Shown: positions 8,271 to 16,114, counted from the first letter of the stretch. The stretch is 64,000 nt of DNA from Chthoniobacterales bacterium (GCA_039930045.1 JBDSQB010000012.1:50570-114569); one strand, 5' to 3'. Numbers and translations are program-made. Notes: a model not told the origin generated them from the sequence alone.

Positions 8271-9125
8271 ATGCCCAGCGTCCTGATCGTCGGCTGCGGC
8301 TACCTCGGGCGCGAAGTTGCGCGGCGTTTCTTCAAGTTGGGTTGGAACGTCACCGCCTGGACCAGCGCCCCGGAATCGGCCCAACGCGAGGGCGCGGCGG
8401 GTTTCCGCGTGTCGCCGGTGGACATCCGCGAATTGGACTGGATTCGGCGCATCGGCCAGCGCGACGGCCCCTACGATTGGGTCATCAACTGCGTCAGCTC
8501 CGGCGGCGGCGACTCGGAGCGTTATCGCGAAATCTACCTCAACGGCACCGCCAATCTCATTCGCGGACTTATCTTTGACCGCCTCCTTTTCACCAGCAGC
8601 ACGTCGGTTTACGGCCAGACCGATGGAACTCCCGTCTCCGAGGATTCGCCCACGGCAATGACCACCGCCACCGGCCAGATCCTGCGCGACACCGAGGACA
8701 TCGTCCTCGCTCGCGGCGGCATCGTCGCCCGGCTCGCGGGCATTTACGGACCCGATCGCGGCGCGATGTTACGCCGGTTTCTGGAAGGAAAATCCACCCT
8801 CGACGGCGACGGCAGCCGCTGGCTGAACACCATCCATCGCGACGACGCCGTGAGTGCATTGGAACTCCTCATCACCACGAACGCCGACTCCGGCCTCTAC
8901 AACGTCGCCGACGATGGCGGCCTGACCCAGCTCGCCGCCTTCCAATTTCTCGCCGAAAAACTCCAGCGTCCCCTCCCTCCATCCGCCCCGCCCAATCTGG
9001 AGCGCAAACGCGGCTTCTCCAACAAACAAGTCCTCAACACCCACCTCCGCGCCCTCGGCTGGAGTCCGATGTTCCCCAGTTTTCTCGATGGACTCGAAGC
9101 TGACTTGAGCGAGCTCGTTATTTAG
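8271..9125 (+). CDS. NAD(P)-binding sugar epimerase-like protein (YeeZ type)
   Basis: A 284-residue extended short-chain dehydrogenase fold. It begins with the nucleotide-binding motif VLIVGCGYLGREVARRF (G-x-G-x-x-G). The LLFTSSTSVYGQ strand is present, but the catalytic Y-x-x-x-K of true epimerases is absent; the corresponding segment is ATGQILRDTED. This pattern is shared with YeeZ-like proteins, whose activity is unproven. The gene follows maf without a gap and its 3' end overlaps the convergent ThuA-like gene by 8 bp. A role in nucleotide-sugar metabolism is possible but not shown. Confidence 0.85.
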   Translation: MPSVLIVGCGYLGREVARRFFKLGWNVTAWTSAPESAQREGAAGFRVSPVDIRELDWIRRIGQRDGPYDWVINCVSSGGGDSERYREIYLNGTANLIRGLIFDRLLFTSSTSVYGQTDGTPVSEDSPTAMTTATGQILRDTEDIVLARGGIVARLAGIYGPDRGAMLRRFLEGKSTLDGDGSRWLNTIHRDDAVSALELLITTNADSGLYNVADDGGLTQLAAFQFLAEKLQRPLPPSAPPNLERKRGFSNKQVLNTHLRALGWSPMFPSFLDGLEADLSELVI

Positions 9126-10050
9126 CCACTGCGGGAGCCATCGCGGCCTCGGCGGCGGGGAAATCGCGCAGGCTCACGGCCTCGGCAGTCGGGAAATCCT
9201 TCGGCACGGTCTCATCGACCGGACGCTTCGCCAGCCATTGCAAGGCCCGCACGAGGAGCGTCTGAAAGTCCGCCGCGCGCAGATCCACCGGGTCCGCCTC
9301 GTCGTGCCAGATATGACCGTAAGTCGAATTGAACACCCGGCCCTCGCCGTAGTTTACCACCCACTCGATGGGCCAGCGCTCGCCCGTTTTCGGATCCTCC
9401 GCCCACGAGAGAACCGTCAGATTTTCGGCCGGTCCACGGACATAGGTATAGACCTCGATGAGCGGCGTCTTCCATTGCGCTGGAAGTCCGGCGTGAATCG
9501 GATGCGTGCCGAGCTGATGTATCACCCGGTCCGTGCGCGCCCCGTGGCTGGTGCCATTTCCCTGGCCCGGCGGGATGCGCTCGATCGTGCCGTCGACCTG
9601 CACGCGGAGGGCGGTGCCGACTTCTTTTCCGCGCCAGCCGAGGCCAATCATCGAGTTGTAAGCGGGCCAGGTGGCGAAGGCGTTGTTGGCGGAATGGAGA
9701 ATGAACAACCCGCCGCCGTCGTGCACGAAATGCTCCAGACCCTCACGAGCCGGGGCGGGCCACATCGGGCCGCGACCCCCGAGGTCGTTGCAGGTCTGGA
9801 TGACGACATCATAGTTCTGAAAGGTCGGACACCACGCCGCCGTCGCCGCCGCCGGATCGAGCGGCACGGTGGACACAGTGAGCTCAAACCCGCCCGCGTT
9901 TTTAAGGACATCCGCCGTCAAGCGCGTGGTGCGCTGCCAGTCGTGATTCCCATATCCATCGACCAGCAGAACGCGGATCGGCGCCGCCGCTGCCGCCGTG
10001 GTGAATAGGATGGAACTCAAAAGCCAGACGCTTAGGAAATAGGGGAACAC
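9118..10050 (-). CDS. Secreted ThuA-domain protein
   Basis: A 310-residue protein with a signal peptide (MFPYFLSVWLLSSILFTTAAAAA), starting at a GTG, followed by a class I glutamine amidotransferase-like ThuA domain (IRVLLVDGYGNHDW, later GGGLFILHSANNAF and EWVVNYGEGRVFNSTYGH). ThuA domains were first linked to trehalose and other disaccharide use in rhizobia and are abundant in Verrucomicrobiota and Planctomycetota as exported proteins likely acting on sugars. The C-terminal ~40 residues are alanine/proline-rich. It is convergent with the epimerase gene and divergent from the anchor-D protein gene. The substrate is unknown. Confidence 0.85.
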   Translation of the reverse strand: MFPYFLSVWLLSSILFTTAAAAAPIRVLLVDGYGNHDWQRTTRLTADVLKNAGGFELTVSTVPLDPAAATAAWCPTFQNYDVVIQTCNDLGGRGPMWPAPAREGLEHFVHDGGGLFILHSANNAFATWPAYNSMIGLGWRGKEVGTALRVQVDGTIERIPPGQGNGTSHGARTDRVIHQLGTHPIHAGLPAQWKTPLIEVYTYVRGPAENLTVLSWAEDPKTGERWPIEWVVNYGEGRVFNSTYGHIWHDEADPVDLRAADFQTLLVRALQWLAKRPVDETVPKDFPTAEAVSLRDFPAAEAAMAPAVAK

Positions 10051-10154
10051 CCAGCGAAAGTAGCTAGGTCCGACTATGATTCAAGCATCTGCTCTGACCT
10101 TGAGTATCACGGCGTTGACATTGCCAGGGCAACCTCCTATTCCCTGCGGAACCC

Positions 10155-11612
10155 ATGAGTCTCTCCCCAACATTTTCGAGTCCAGGTGGAATGCGGAGAC
10201 GGTCCAGATGGAAGTGGAGTTTCGTGGTGCTATTGCTGTTGTCTCTGCTGGCTCAAAGCTCCCTCAAGGCGAGCCTCGTCTATGGCCCCGGCAGCTTCAT
10301 TTTAAATGATGGCGACGTGTATTCCAACACTGGCAACTACATTGGCTCCTCATCGGGCTCCTATAATTACTCCAGTGGTAGTGTAACCGCGACTAACACA
10401 GTAATTAATCCAGGGTGGCTTGGTTTCCAAGGCACTTGGTCGAATCAGCCGCACACGCTTACTGTCTCTGGAGTCAATGGCACCGTCACGAAGTCGCCTG
10501 ATCTCGCTATCTATGAATATAACACGACGGTGACGCTCACAGCGGTGTCCGATCCAGGTTACGCGTTCATCCGGTGGACGCAGGGTCCCGCTCATCTCAC
10601 CTACACCTCCACCGGGGTGGGACCGAATGGCGTTTCGACCGTCGCTCACGACTATTGGACCGTCGGCGGGAACGTCGTGGGCACCTCCCCCACTCTGACG
10701 GTGACGACATGGGCGGATTTCGATCTCAGGGCCGAGTTTGCGCCGATCAGCCGGATCATTTCCCTCGACGGCAACGGGTTGGTCTGGGACCAGCAGGTGA
10801 TCGGTGAATCGAGCCAGAAGATATTTAACATCAAGAACACTGGCAACTCGCCACTCACGATTACGGACATCGTTTACCCTGCGGGATTCAGCGGTGCCTG
10901 GTCCGGTTCGATTGCTCCCGGGGCGAGTCAGACCGTGACCGTCACCTTTGCGCCGACGGCAGCGGGCACCTATTCGGGCGACATCGAGATCCACTCCGAT
11001 GCCACCAGCGGCAATAATACCCTCGCCATTACCGCCATCGGCGAAGTGGCCTACAAGCTCACCGGAAACAGCTCCTTTAGGGGTTTATGGGGGTTCACTT
11101 CTCTCGTTCAGTACACAGCGCCTACGGAGTGCCTGTATTGGACTGGCTCGGTTGTAAACGTGCAGGCTCTGCCGGTGACGGGCTATGTCTTTCACGATTG
11201 GACGGAGAATGGACATGTCGTGAGCACGTCGCCAACGTTTGCCCTCACGATTCAGGCCGCGCACACGATCCGGGCCAATTATGTTCACGCTTACTCCGGG
11301 ATCCGGCTAACCGGCTCAAGGAGCTTCGGTAACCGGAAACTCCGTTCCGTGTCCGGGCACTCTTTGACTCTCTCCAACTCTGGTAACACTCCCATCCAGA
11401 GTACGGGCTTGCGCATCGCTAATCAAAGGGGAGCTACCCGGCAGATTTTCCAAGGCGATTGGTCGGGCTTGCTGCAACCCGGCGAATCTCACCGGATTGT
11501 CATTCGATTCCAGCCCAGCCGACGCATTGGTTATTTCTATCGCATTACCCCGCTGACGCCCGACACTGCGGCTTCTGTGGACGGATTGAGCATCACCGGC
11601 TCGGGGATTTAA
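10155..11612 (+). CDS. Secreted choice-of-anchor-D / InlB-B-repeat protein
   Basis: A 485-residue exported protein with a signal peptide following basic residues (RRRSRWKWSFVVLLLLSLLAQSS). It holds two divergent InlB-B-type repeats (VTLTAVSDPGYAFIRWTQG near residue 130 and VNVQALPVTGYVFHDWTENG near 330), each ending in a W-x-x-x pattern. Two immunoglobulin-like ASPM/SPD-2/Hydin segments ('choice-of-anchor D') are centred on FNIKNTGNSPLTITDI (about residue 220) and LTLSNSGNTPIQSTGLRIAN (about 405). Such modules form cell-surface or secreted adhesion proteins. No C-terminal sorting signal is obvious. An internal ATG at 10191 is an alternative start. It is monocistronic and convergent with leuA. 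Confidence 0.78.
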   Translation: MSLSPTFSSPGGMRRRSRWKWSFVVLLLLSLLAQSSLKASLVYGPGSFILNDGDVYSNTGNYIGSSSGSYNYSSGSVTATNTVINPGWLGFQGTWSNQPHTLTVSGVNGTVTKSPDLAIYEYNTTVTLTAVSDPGYAFIRWTQGPAHLTYTSTGVGPNGVSTVAHDYWTVGGNVVGTSPTLTVTTWADFDLRAEFAPISRIISLDGNGLVWDQQVIGESSQKIFNIKNTGNSPLTITDIVYPAGFSGAWSGSIAPGASQTVTVTFAPTAAGTYSGDIEIHSDATSGNNTLAITAIGEVAYKLTGNSSFRGLWGFTSLVQYTAPTECLYWTGSVVNVQALPVTGYVFHDWTENGHVVSTSPTFALTIQAAHTIRANYVHAYSGIRLTGSRSFGNRKLRSVSGHSLTLSNSGNTPIQSTGLRIANQRGATRQIFQGDWSGLLQPGESHRIVIRFQPSRRIGYFYRITPLTPDTAASVDGLSITGSGI

Positions 11613-11615
11613 GCC

Positions 11616-11642
11616 GAACGCGAGTCGAGTTAGACTCGGTTC
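11616..11642. terminator. Hairpin between convergent genes
   Basis: A strong inverted repeat, GAAC-G-CGAGTC / GACTCG-GTTC with a 6-nt loop, lies between the ends of the anchor-D gene and leuA and overlaps the leuA stop codon. No long U tract follows on either strand, so terminator function is only likely. Confidence 0.45.
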
Positions 11643-13285
11643 AGGGCGCTGAGGATGGCTTGGATGCTGGCTAGTTCGATGTTGGTGTTTTCACCGGCAC
11701 CCCATTTGGTCTGGCCGTTTTCCAGTTTGATCTGGATGTAGGCGATGGCGCTGCTGTCGCTGCCGCTGCTGAGGGCGTGCTCTTTGTAGTAGGCGACGGA
11801 GAAGGAGGGAACTCCGATCTTTTCCAGGGCATCGACGAAGGCGGCAATGGGGCCGTTGCCCTGGCCGACCAAGGAAACGAGGCCGCCGTCGCGCAGGACG
11901 CTGGCCCGGCATTGGTAGATGCCGCTGCTGCCGTCGGCGTGAAAGTGCTGCAACTCCCATGGGGTTTTGCGCTCGATGTATTCTTTCCAGAACATGCCGC
12001 GCAACTCGGCGGCGGTGACTTCGCGGCCGAGGGCATCCACGGCGTCGTTGGCGATGGGGCCGAACTCGCGCTGCATGTCTTTGGGGATTTCGATGCCGTA
12101 TTCGGCCTCCAATAAGTATGCAACTCCGCCCTTGCCGCTCTGGCTGTTGACGCGGATGACTTCGCGGTATTCGCGCCCGATGTCGGCGGGGTCGATGGTC
12201 AAATACGGGACGTCCCAATGTTCCCGAGTCTCCGTTTCGCGCTCAGCGAGTCCCTTTTTAATGGCGTCTTGATGCGACCCGGAGAAGGCGGTGAAAACCA
12301 GCTCGCCGCCATACGGGTGACGCGGCGGAACGGTCATCCCGGTGGTGCGTTCGTAAACGGAGGTGAGCGCGGCCATGTCCGAGAAATCGAGTCCGGGATG
12401 GATGCCGTGCATGTAGAGATTCAGCGCGACGGTGACGATGTCGAGGTTGCCGGTGCGTTCGCCGTTGCCGAAAAGCGTGCCCTCGACGCGTTCGGCGCCG
12501 GCCAGCAAGGCGAGTTCGGTCGCAGCCACGCCGGTGCCCCGGTCGTTATGCGTGTGCAGGCTCAGCGTGACGGAATCGCGTCGGTGAATGTGGCGCGACA
12601 TCCATTCGATCTGGTCGGCGTGAACGTTCGGCATGGCGACTTCGACCGTGTTCGGCAGGTTCAGGATCATCTTCTTTTCCGGCGTGGGCTGCCAGAGATC
12701 GATGACGGCGTTGGAGATTTCCAAGGCGAAATCGGGTTCTGTGAGCGAGAAAGACTCGGGCGAATATTGCAGGCGCACGCGAGTTCCAGTCAAACGTGGG
12801 AGGCGGTCGAGAATCCATTGCGCGCCTTGCAAGGCGATGGCTTTGATTTCCTCGCGAGATTTCCCAAAGACGACACGTCGCTGGGCGGGCGAGGTCGAGT
12901 TGTAGAGGTGAATGATGACGCTTTTCGCGCCGATCAACGACTCAACGGTGCGTTCGATGAGGTCTTCGCGGGCCTGCACAAGGCATTGAATGGTGACTTC
13001 GTCGGGGATGCGATTTTCCTCGATGAGGCGGCGGTTGAAGGCGAATTCGGTGTTCGATGCGCTGGGAAAGCCGACTTCGATTTCTTTGAAGCCGCATTTT
13101 ACGAGGGCGTCAAAAAGCTCGAGCTTCTGGGAGACGTTCATCGGCACGGCGAGCGCCTGGTTGCCGTCGCGTAGATCGACGCTGCACCAGATCGGCGGCT
13201 GGGTAAGGGTGCGATCGGGCCATTGCCGGTCGGGCAAATGGACGGGCGGGTAAGGTCGGTATTGAGTGGACGGATCGGAGATCAT
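11630..13285 (-). CDS. leuA: 2-isopropylmalate synthase
   Basis: A 551-residue LeuA of the long (yeast/actinobacterial, LeuA2) type, catalysing the first committed step of leucine synthesis: condensation of acetyl-CoA with 2-oxoisovalerate. Seen are RDGNQALAVPM at the start of the TIM barrel, the metal-binding SLHTHNDRGTG segment (H-x-H), the ERVEGTLFGNGERTGN signature, and a C-terminal leucine-sensing dimer domain from about residue 430 (ETPWELQHFH to the end). The regulatory domain implies feedback inhibition by leucine. The ~180 bp upstream hold a leucine-rich reading frame and terminator-like hairpins, so transcription attenuation is likely. Confidence 0.96.
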   Translation of the reverse strand: MISDPSTQYRPYPPVHLPDRQWPDRTLTQPPIWCSVDLRDGNQALAVPMNVSQKLELFDALVKCGFKEIEVGFPSASNTEFAFNRRLIEENRIPDEVTIQCLVQAREDLIERTVESLIGAKSVIIHLYNSTSPAQRRVVFGKSREEIKAIALQGAQWILDRLPRLTGTRVRLQYSPESFSLTEPDFALEISNAVIDLWQPTPEKKMILNLPNTVEVAMPNVHADQIEWMSRHIHRRDSVTLSLHTHNDRGTGVAATELALLAGAERVEGTLFGNGERTGNLDIVTVALNLYMHGIHPGLDFSDMAALTSVYERTTGMTVPPRHPYGGELVFTAFSGSHQDAIKKGLAERETETREHWDVPYLTIDPADIGREYREVIRVNSQSGKGGVAYLLEAEYGIEIPKDMQREFGPIANDAVDALGREVTAAELRGMFWKEYIERKTPWELQHFHADGSSGIYQCRASVLRDGGLVSLVGQGNGPIAAFVDALEKIGVPSFSVAYYKEHALSSGSDSSAIAYIQIKLENGQTKWGAGENTNIELASIQAILSALNRV

Positions 13286-13344
13286 AAGGACGGTGTGTTT
13301 TCTGCGAATGCTGGCAGGGCGTTCTCACAGGGAAACGCAGGATA

Positions 13345-13386
13345 AGAAAAACGACCGGACACCTCCAGCTAAAGTCCTCGGGCCGT
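13345..13386 (-). terminator. Candidate leu attenuator terminator
   Basis: On the minus strand a bulged GC stem (ACGG-CC-GGAC on the left arm, GTCC-GG-TCGT on the right) is followed directly by TTTTTC. It lies between the leader peptide stop (13392) and leuA (13285), the position expected of an attenuator terminator. The stem is imperfect, so moderate confidence only. Confidence 0.5.
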
Positions 13387-13391
13387 CTGAG

Positions 13392-13469
13392 TTAAAGACG
13401 AATGGCTCCACCTAACTCGACTTTCATCGAGCTGTGGAGCTGGCTAAGGAGGAGCAGGAGTGCGGACAC
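13392..13469 (-). CDS. leuL: Leucine-rich leader peptide upstream of leuA
   Basis: A 25-codon frame starting at a GTG (13469) and ending at a TAA (13392-13394). The sequence begins V-S-A-L-L-L-L-L-S-Q-L, with five consecutive leucine codons and a sixth three codons later. This is the hallmark of leu operon leader peptides, where ribosome stalling at leucine codons senses charged tRNA-Leu. It lies about 105 bp upstream of leuA on the same strand, overlaps a strong hairpin, and precedes a terminator-like stem. The start codon is uncertain: no ATG fits unless the frame runs into the complement of ssrA, and a promoter-like TTGACA is placed so that the GTG would be at or near the transcript 5' end. 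The symbol is given by role, not by homology. Confidence 0.5.
   Translation of the reverse strand: MSALLLLLSQLHSSMKVELGGAIRL
13405..13440 (-). promoter_or_regulatory. Strong leader hairpin (candidate pause/antiterminator element)
   Basis: Perfect 7-bp arms GCTCCAC (13405-13411) and GTGGAGC (13434-13440) enclose a second perfect 5-bp pair CTCGA/TCGAG (13416-13420, 13427-13431). The structure covers the second half of the leucine leader frame, where a translating ribosome would open or leave it closed. Confidence 0.5.
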
Positions 13470-13475
13470 GAGGAG

Positions 13476-13504
13476 AGGATTGGCCGGGAGCTGCGAAGTG
13501 TCAA
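13476..13504 (-). promoter_or_regulatory. Candidate leuA leader promoter
   Basis: On the minus strand a perfect -35 hexamer TTGACA (13504-13499) is followed at 17 bp by a weak -10 AATCCT (13481-13476). Initiation would fall at about 13469, on the GTG of the leucine leader peptide. Based on pattern only. Confidence 0.35.
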
Positions 13505-13512
13505 GGCGCGGG

Positions 13513-13540
13513 TTGCGTTTCGGCGATGCGATGGTAGTTT
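13513..13540 (+). promoter_or_regulatory. Candidate ssrA promoter
   Basis: TTGCGT (13513-13518) and TAGTTT (13535-13540) with a 16-bp spacer lie 16 bp before the mature tmRNA 5' end. Weak match to sigma-70 consensus; placed by position. Confidence 0.3.
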
Positions 13541-13555
13541 GGGTTCTCCAGAAAT

Positions 13556-13910
13556 GGGGGCGTACTGGTCTCGACTTTTGATAGACGAGGTAAGTTGCAT
13601 GCAGAGGATGATTCGTTGGCCTCTTAAAAAATCGAGTCAAAACAAATAAACGCAGAATCTAACGATCTCGCTCTCGCGGCCTAAAGTGCCGTGACGTTGG
13701 CCACACGACACCTGCTAGTGGGGCCAGCGACGACAGCAGGGTAGCTTGGGAACGGATTGACCGCGTTTCCCGGTGAAATATTTCGTGGTCGACCGCGTTA
13801 GGCAATGTGTCCGTTCATAGCCGAAGCGTCAGATTTTTGACGGAAGAAGCATGTGGTGATTTGCAGCGTTCGTTTTAAGGACAGGGGTTCGACTCCCCTC
13901 GCCTCCACCA
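13556..13910 (+). ncRNA. ssrA: tmRNA (transfer-messenger RNA)
   Basis: A one-piece tmRNA of 355 nt that rescues stalled ribosomes and tags their products for proteolysis. The 5' end GGGGGCG (13556) pairs with CGCCTCC at the 3' end (one G-U), followed by A and an encoded CCA (13910). The 5' half has the conserved TCTCGACTTT and GGTAAGTTGCATGC patterns. The tag frame reads GCA GAA TCT AAC GAT CTC GCT CTC GCG GCC TAA, giving the tag (A)AESNDLALAA, with the usual LALAA protease signal. The T arm GGGGTTCGACTCCCC is perfect. The last 30 bases are duplicated 4.3 kb downstream, marking an integration site. Confidence 0.96.
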
Positions 13911-13912
13911 TT
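13881..13912 (+). repeat. attL: 32-bp direct repeat at the ssrA 3' end
   Basis: The T arm and acceptor end of ssrA plus two bases (ACAGGGGTTCGACTCCCC to CCACCATT) recur exactly at 18226-18257 in the same orientation. The copy here completes an intact ssrA, so this is the reconstituted target end. Confidence 0.9.
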
Positions 13913-13949
13913 CTGATTATCAACGACTTACGATGAATTCCGTCGCAAG

Positions 13950-13996
13950 TAGGAACATAAGTGGGAACAAGTCCGCCGCCTTCCGTGTAAATCCGT
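13950..13996 (+). promoter_or_regulatory. Left candidate integrase arm-type site
   Basis: TAGGAACATAAGTGGGAACA (13950-13969) and GTAAATCCGT (13986-13995) lie 38 bp inside attL. The same two blocks, in the same order and orientation, lie inside the other end at 18121-18164. Matching sequence at both element ends is typical of accessory integrase-binding sites. Confidence 0.5.
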
Positions 13997-14020
13997 GTGG
14001 GGGGCTATCTCGTTTCCTTT

Positions 14021-14260
14021 TCAACTAATTGCAATCTGTGGCATGAGTTTTCCCCACGGGCAGGAAAGTGCCTGCTGGATTCTAAACGCCGTAGTGATCA
14101 AGACGTTGATTTTCCCCGCCTCGATTTTTTGCACAGTGCGGATGTTCAAATCGGCAAGTTCCGCGAGCCGCTCTTGTGTAATCTTCCGCGCAGTTCGCTC
14201 GCGTCGCACGTTTGCGCCGAATTCCGAAATTTGGGCTGCAATATCGCGTTTAGGGAGCAC
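14021..14260 (-). CDS. XRE-family helix-turn-helix regulator
   Basis: A 79-residue protein that is essentially one lambda-repressor-like HTH domain: ANVRRERTARKITQERLAELADLNIRTVQKIEAGKIN (about residues 15-51), with the recognition helix around LNIRTVQKIE. It starts at GTG. It is divergent from the exported OB-fold gene with 64 bp between them, so it probably controls that gene and/or element functions, as XRE repressors of mobile elements often do. The short C-terminus lacks a peptidase or dimerisation domain, so it would not be a self-cleaving repressor. Confidence 0.85.
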   Translation of the reverse strand: MLPKRDIAAQISEFGANVRRERTARKITQERLAELADLNIRTVQKIEAGKINVLITTAFRIQQALSCPWGKLMPQIAIS

Positions 14261-14286
14261 GCCCCATTAAGCCGGGTAAAAAGGCA

Positions 14287-14317
14287 TTGACGGGAACGGC
14301 GCAACAGGCCGTAAGAT
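14287..14317 (+). promoter_or_regulatory. Candidate promoter of the OB-fold gene
   Basis: TTGACG (14287-14292) and TAAGAT (14312-14317) with a 19-bp spacer, in the XRE/OB-fold divergent gap. The -10 ends 7 bp before the ATG at 14325, so a leaderless transcript would be implied. Pattern-based. Confidence 0.3.
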
Positions 14318-14324
14318 TGCACCT

Positions 14325-14993
14325 ATGAAATGTTGCGCCCCTCGTGCCTTTGCCCTGCTTTTAGCGTATTTGGTTCCGCTTACTGCTGACGACATTACCA
14401 CCCTTGCCGGCAAAGAATATAAGGGCGTCCGAATTAGTCGGACCGAACCCGATGGGATTGTCGTCGTCACGGATTCTGGAATTGAAAAATTACAGTTTGG
14501 ATTACTCCCAGCGGACGTTCAGAAAAAATACGGTTATGATCCCGCAAAGGCAGCCAAATACCAAAAAGCAGTTTATGACGCCTACATCCAGCGCACGAGA
14601 TTGGAAAACGAAGGGCCGTATGCGGGGACAAATCCTACAACGCAGAAAATAGAAGCGTCTTCATTAACGACTTCACAGGTCGAGGAGGCAAAAACGCGTC
14701 CAATTCTAAACGCTAAGGTATTGATGGGAGCTTACGACGAAAACGAACTCAATGCGGACGCGATTGTCAAAGGTAAAGTCGGGCGAATACGTGGCACCAT
14801 TACCGACATAAGCCGCGATTTATTAGGAATTCCATACATCATGCTAGATGATTGCGTGCGTTGCGCTTTTGAAAAAGCCGACACTGAGAGATTGTCGAGT
14901 TTGAGCAAGGGGCAAAACGTTATCGTCATCGGTCAAATCGACGGAAAATCGCTGGGAATTGTCTCCGTTCGCAAATCCTTCATCGGACCATAG
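14325..14993 (+). CDS. Exported OB-fold (tRNA_anti-like) protein
   Basis: A 222-residue protein with an N-terminal export signal (MKCCAPRAFALLLAYLVPLTA). Residues ~20-70 look like a small SH3-like segment (TTLAGKEYKGVRISRTEPDGIVV). The C-terminal ~100 residues match the OB-fold 'tRNA_anti-like' lipoprotein pattern: AYDENELNADAIVKGKVGRIRGTI, then VRCAFEKADTERLSSLSKGQNVIVIGQIDGKSLGIVSVRKS. In this family, ligands are unknown and the name reflects fold only. It is the only non-DNA-binding cargo of the element, transcribed opposite to the rest. It may act in the envelope. Confidence 0.75.
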   Translation: MKCCAPRAFALLLAYLVPLTADDITTLAGKEYKGVRISRTEPDGIVVVTDSGIEKLQFGLLPADVQKKYGYDPAKAAKYQKAVYDAYIQRTRLENEGPYAGTNPTTQKIEASSLTTSQVEEAKTRPILNAKVLMGAYDENELNADAIVKGKVGRIRGTITDISRDLLGIPYIMLDDCVRCAFEKADTERLSSLSKGQNVIVIGQIDGKSLGIVSVRKSFIGP

Positions 14994-15019
14994 CGGCCCG
15001 GCCCGAATCTTTCGGACCA

Positions 15020-15055
15020 TCTGACTAGCGGGCGCGTTCCCTTCAGAACCTGCTA
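15020..15055 (+). repeat. 36-bp direct repeat, copy 1
   Basis: A 36-bp sequence differing at one base from the copy at 15117-15152. It contains the inverted pair GTTC-CCTTCA-GAAC with flanking AGCGG/CTGCT pairing. A short AAAGGACCC block follows each copy at nearly the same distance (15071 and 15169), so the duplicated unit is about 60 bp. Confidence 0.85.
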
Positions 15056-15116
15056 CTTGCATTGTCACTCAAAGGACCCTGTGAAATGAAAAGACACGAC
15101 AATAAGTTTTTGGCTG

Positions 15117-15152
15117 TCTGACTAGCGAGCGCGTTCCCTTCAGAACCTGCTA
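15117..15152 (+). repeat. 36-bp direct repeat, copy 2
   Basis: Second copy of the repeat at 15020, 97 bp on, with AGCGAGCG in place of AGCGGGCG. Both lie in the 198-bp gap between the convergent OB-fold and winged-helix genes of the element. Confidence 0.85.
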
Positions 15153-15191
15153 TGCGAAAAAAGACCCGAAAGGACCCAACGATTGCGAAGC

Positions 15192-15959
15192 TCAAATTGG
15201 AATATCATTATCGTCCTCTACGCAGTCTTCCGCGCATAGGCCTGTCCCGGTCACGCAATCCCTCAACACGCGAGTAAGGCTCTTCGTTAATGAAGTCCGG
15301 CGCGTCTTTTCTTTTTTAACAACCCACAGGAACAGTTGCCGGCATTCATCTGCGGAGTCGTAGGTGTCAATGGATTCAGCACATTCCCGCGTCCATATAG
15401 TGACAGGTAAAAATCCCAAGCCGGATCGCACTGCCACGTCATCCCACACTTCGATGATTAAGCGTTGCTTGTCTGTGTATTTATAAAGAGCCGCATTTTC
15501 CGGCAAATGATCGTGTAATCTTTTTTCTGTTTCTTCTTCCTGTTCTTTAAGAGGTTGCGACTCGACGGTGTTTTTCCGTGACGCATTCATAGATGCGCCA
15601 TCGTGTCGTATCTGTAAGAGTGTGTAAGTCGATCTCATCTTGCGCCACCCGTCTTGAGTTGGACGGGAGTTTTTTTTAACATGGACCAGCCCCAATTCTT
15701 CTAGGCTACGAATGCACCGCTGTAATGTCCGAGGTGAAATCCCCGACAATTCTGCAAGCGCATCTTGAGTGATCTGAAAAGTTTCCGAACCCGAATCGCT
15801 TGCGGCCTCAGAAAGTCCGTCATAAAGGCTCAAAGTTGAAAGGTGATGTTTTTTTTCCACCTCGCTACGAATTCTCCTTCGTGCAAACTTATCTTGCCAA
15901 CAAAAATGCCCGTCGCTGATCTTGCGGGGTCGCGCTAAATGGCTAGAATTCATCATCAT
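15192..15959 (-). CDS. Winged-helix DNA-binding protein of the element
   Basis: A 255-residue protein with a winged helix-turn-helix at residues ~65-120: FQITQDALAELSGISPRTLQRCIRSLEELGLVHVKKN, then a wing region. The rest (residues ~135-255) is a helical domain without a recognised motif. In small mobile elements, helix-turn-helix proteins of this size and position often act as replication initiators or transcription regulators; neither is shown here. It is the last gene of the leftward int-to-HTH series, and the 36-bp repeats lie just beyond its stop. Confidence 0.65.
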   Translation of the reverse strand: MMMNSSHLARPRKISDGHFCWQDKFARRRIRSEVEKKHHLSTLSLYDGLSEAASDSGSETFQITQDALAELSGISPRTLQRCIRSLEELGLVHVKKNSRPTQDGWRKMRSTYTLLQIRHDGASMNASRKNTVESQPLKEQEEETEKRLHDHLPENAALYKYTDKQRLIIEVWDDVAVRSGLGFLPVTIWTRECAESIDTYDSADECRQLFLWVVKKEKTRRTSLTKSLTRVLRDCVTGTGLCAEDCVEDDNDIPI

Positions 15960-16114
15960 TCGATAATTCCGGTGTCCCTTGCCGTCGAAGTTGGGGATGC
16001 CGGAGTTTTTATTTTCCCGTCAACGGGTAGGAATGGGATTTAGCGAAAACCTCATTGCTGGTTTCCGCAGTTTCGTTTGAATGGCTTCTCTGCCCCGCAT
16101 AGTTCGGGGGTCCA

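Noticed and set aside
12218..13174. 318-codon open frame antisense to leuA
   Set aside because: leuA is certain and fills the region; the frame is a codon-bias shadow.
15020..15152. CRISPR-like repeat pair
   Set aside because: Only two repeats, 61-bp spacing, no cas genes nearby, and the similarity continues past the repeat; better explained as a duplicated intergenic unit.
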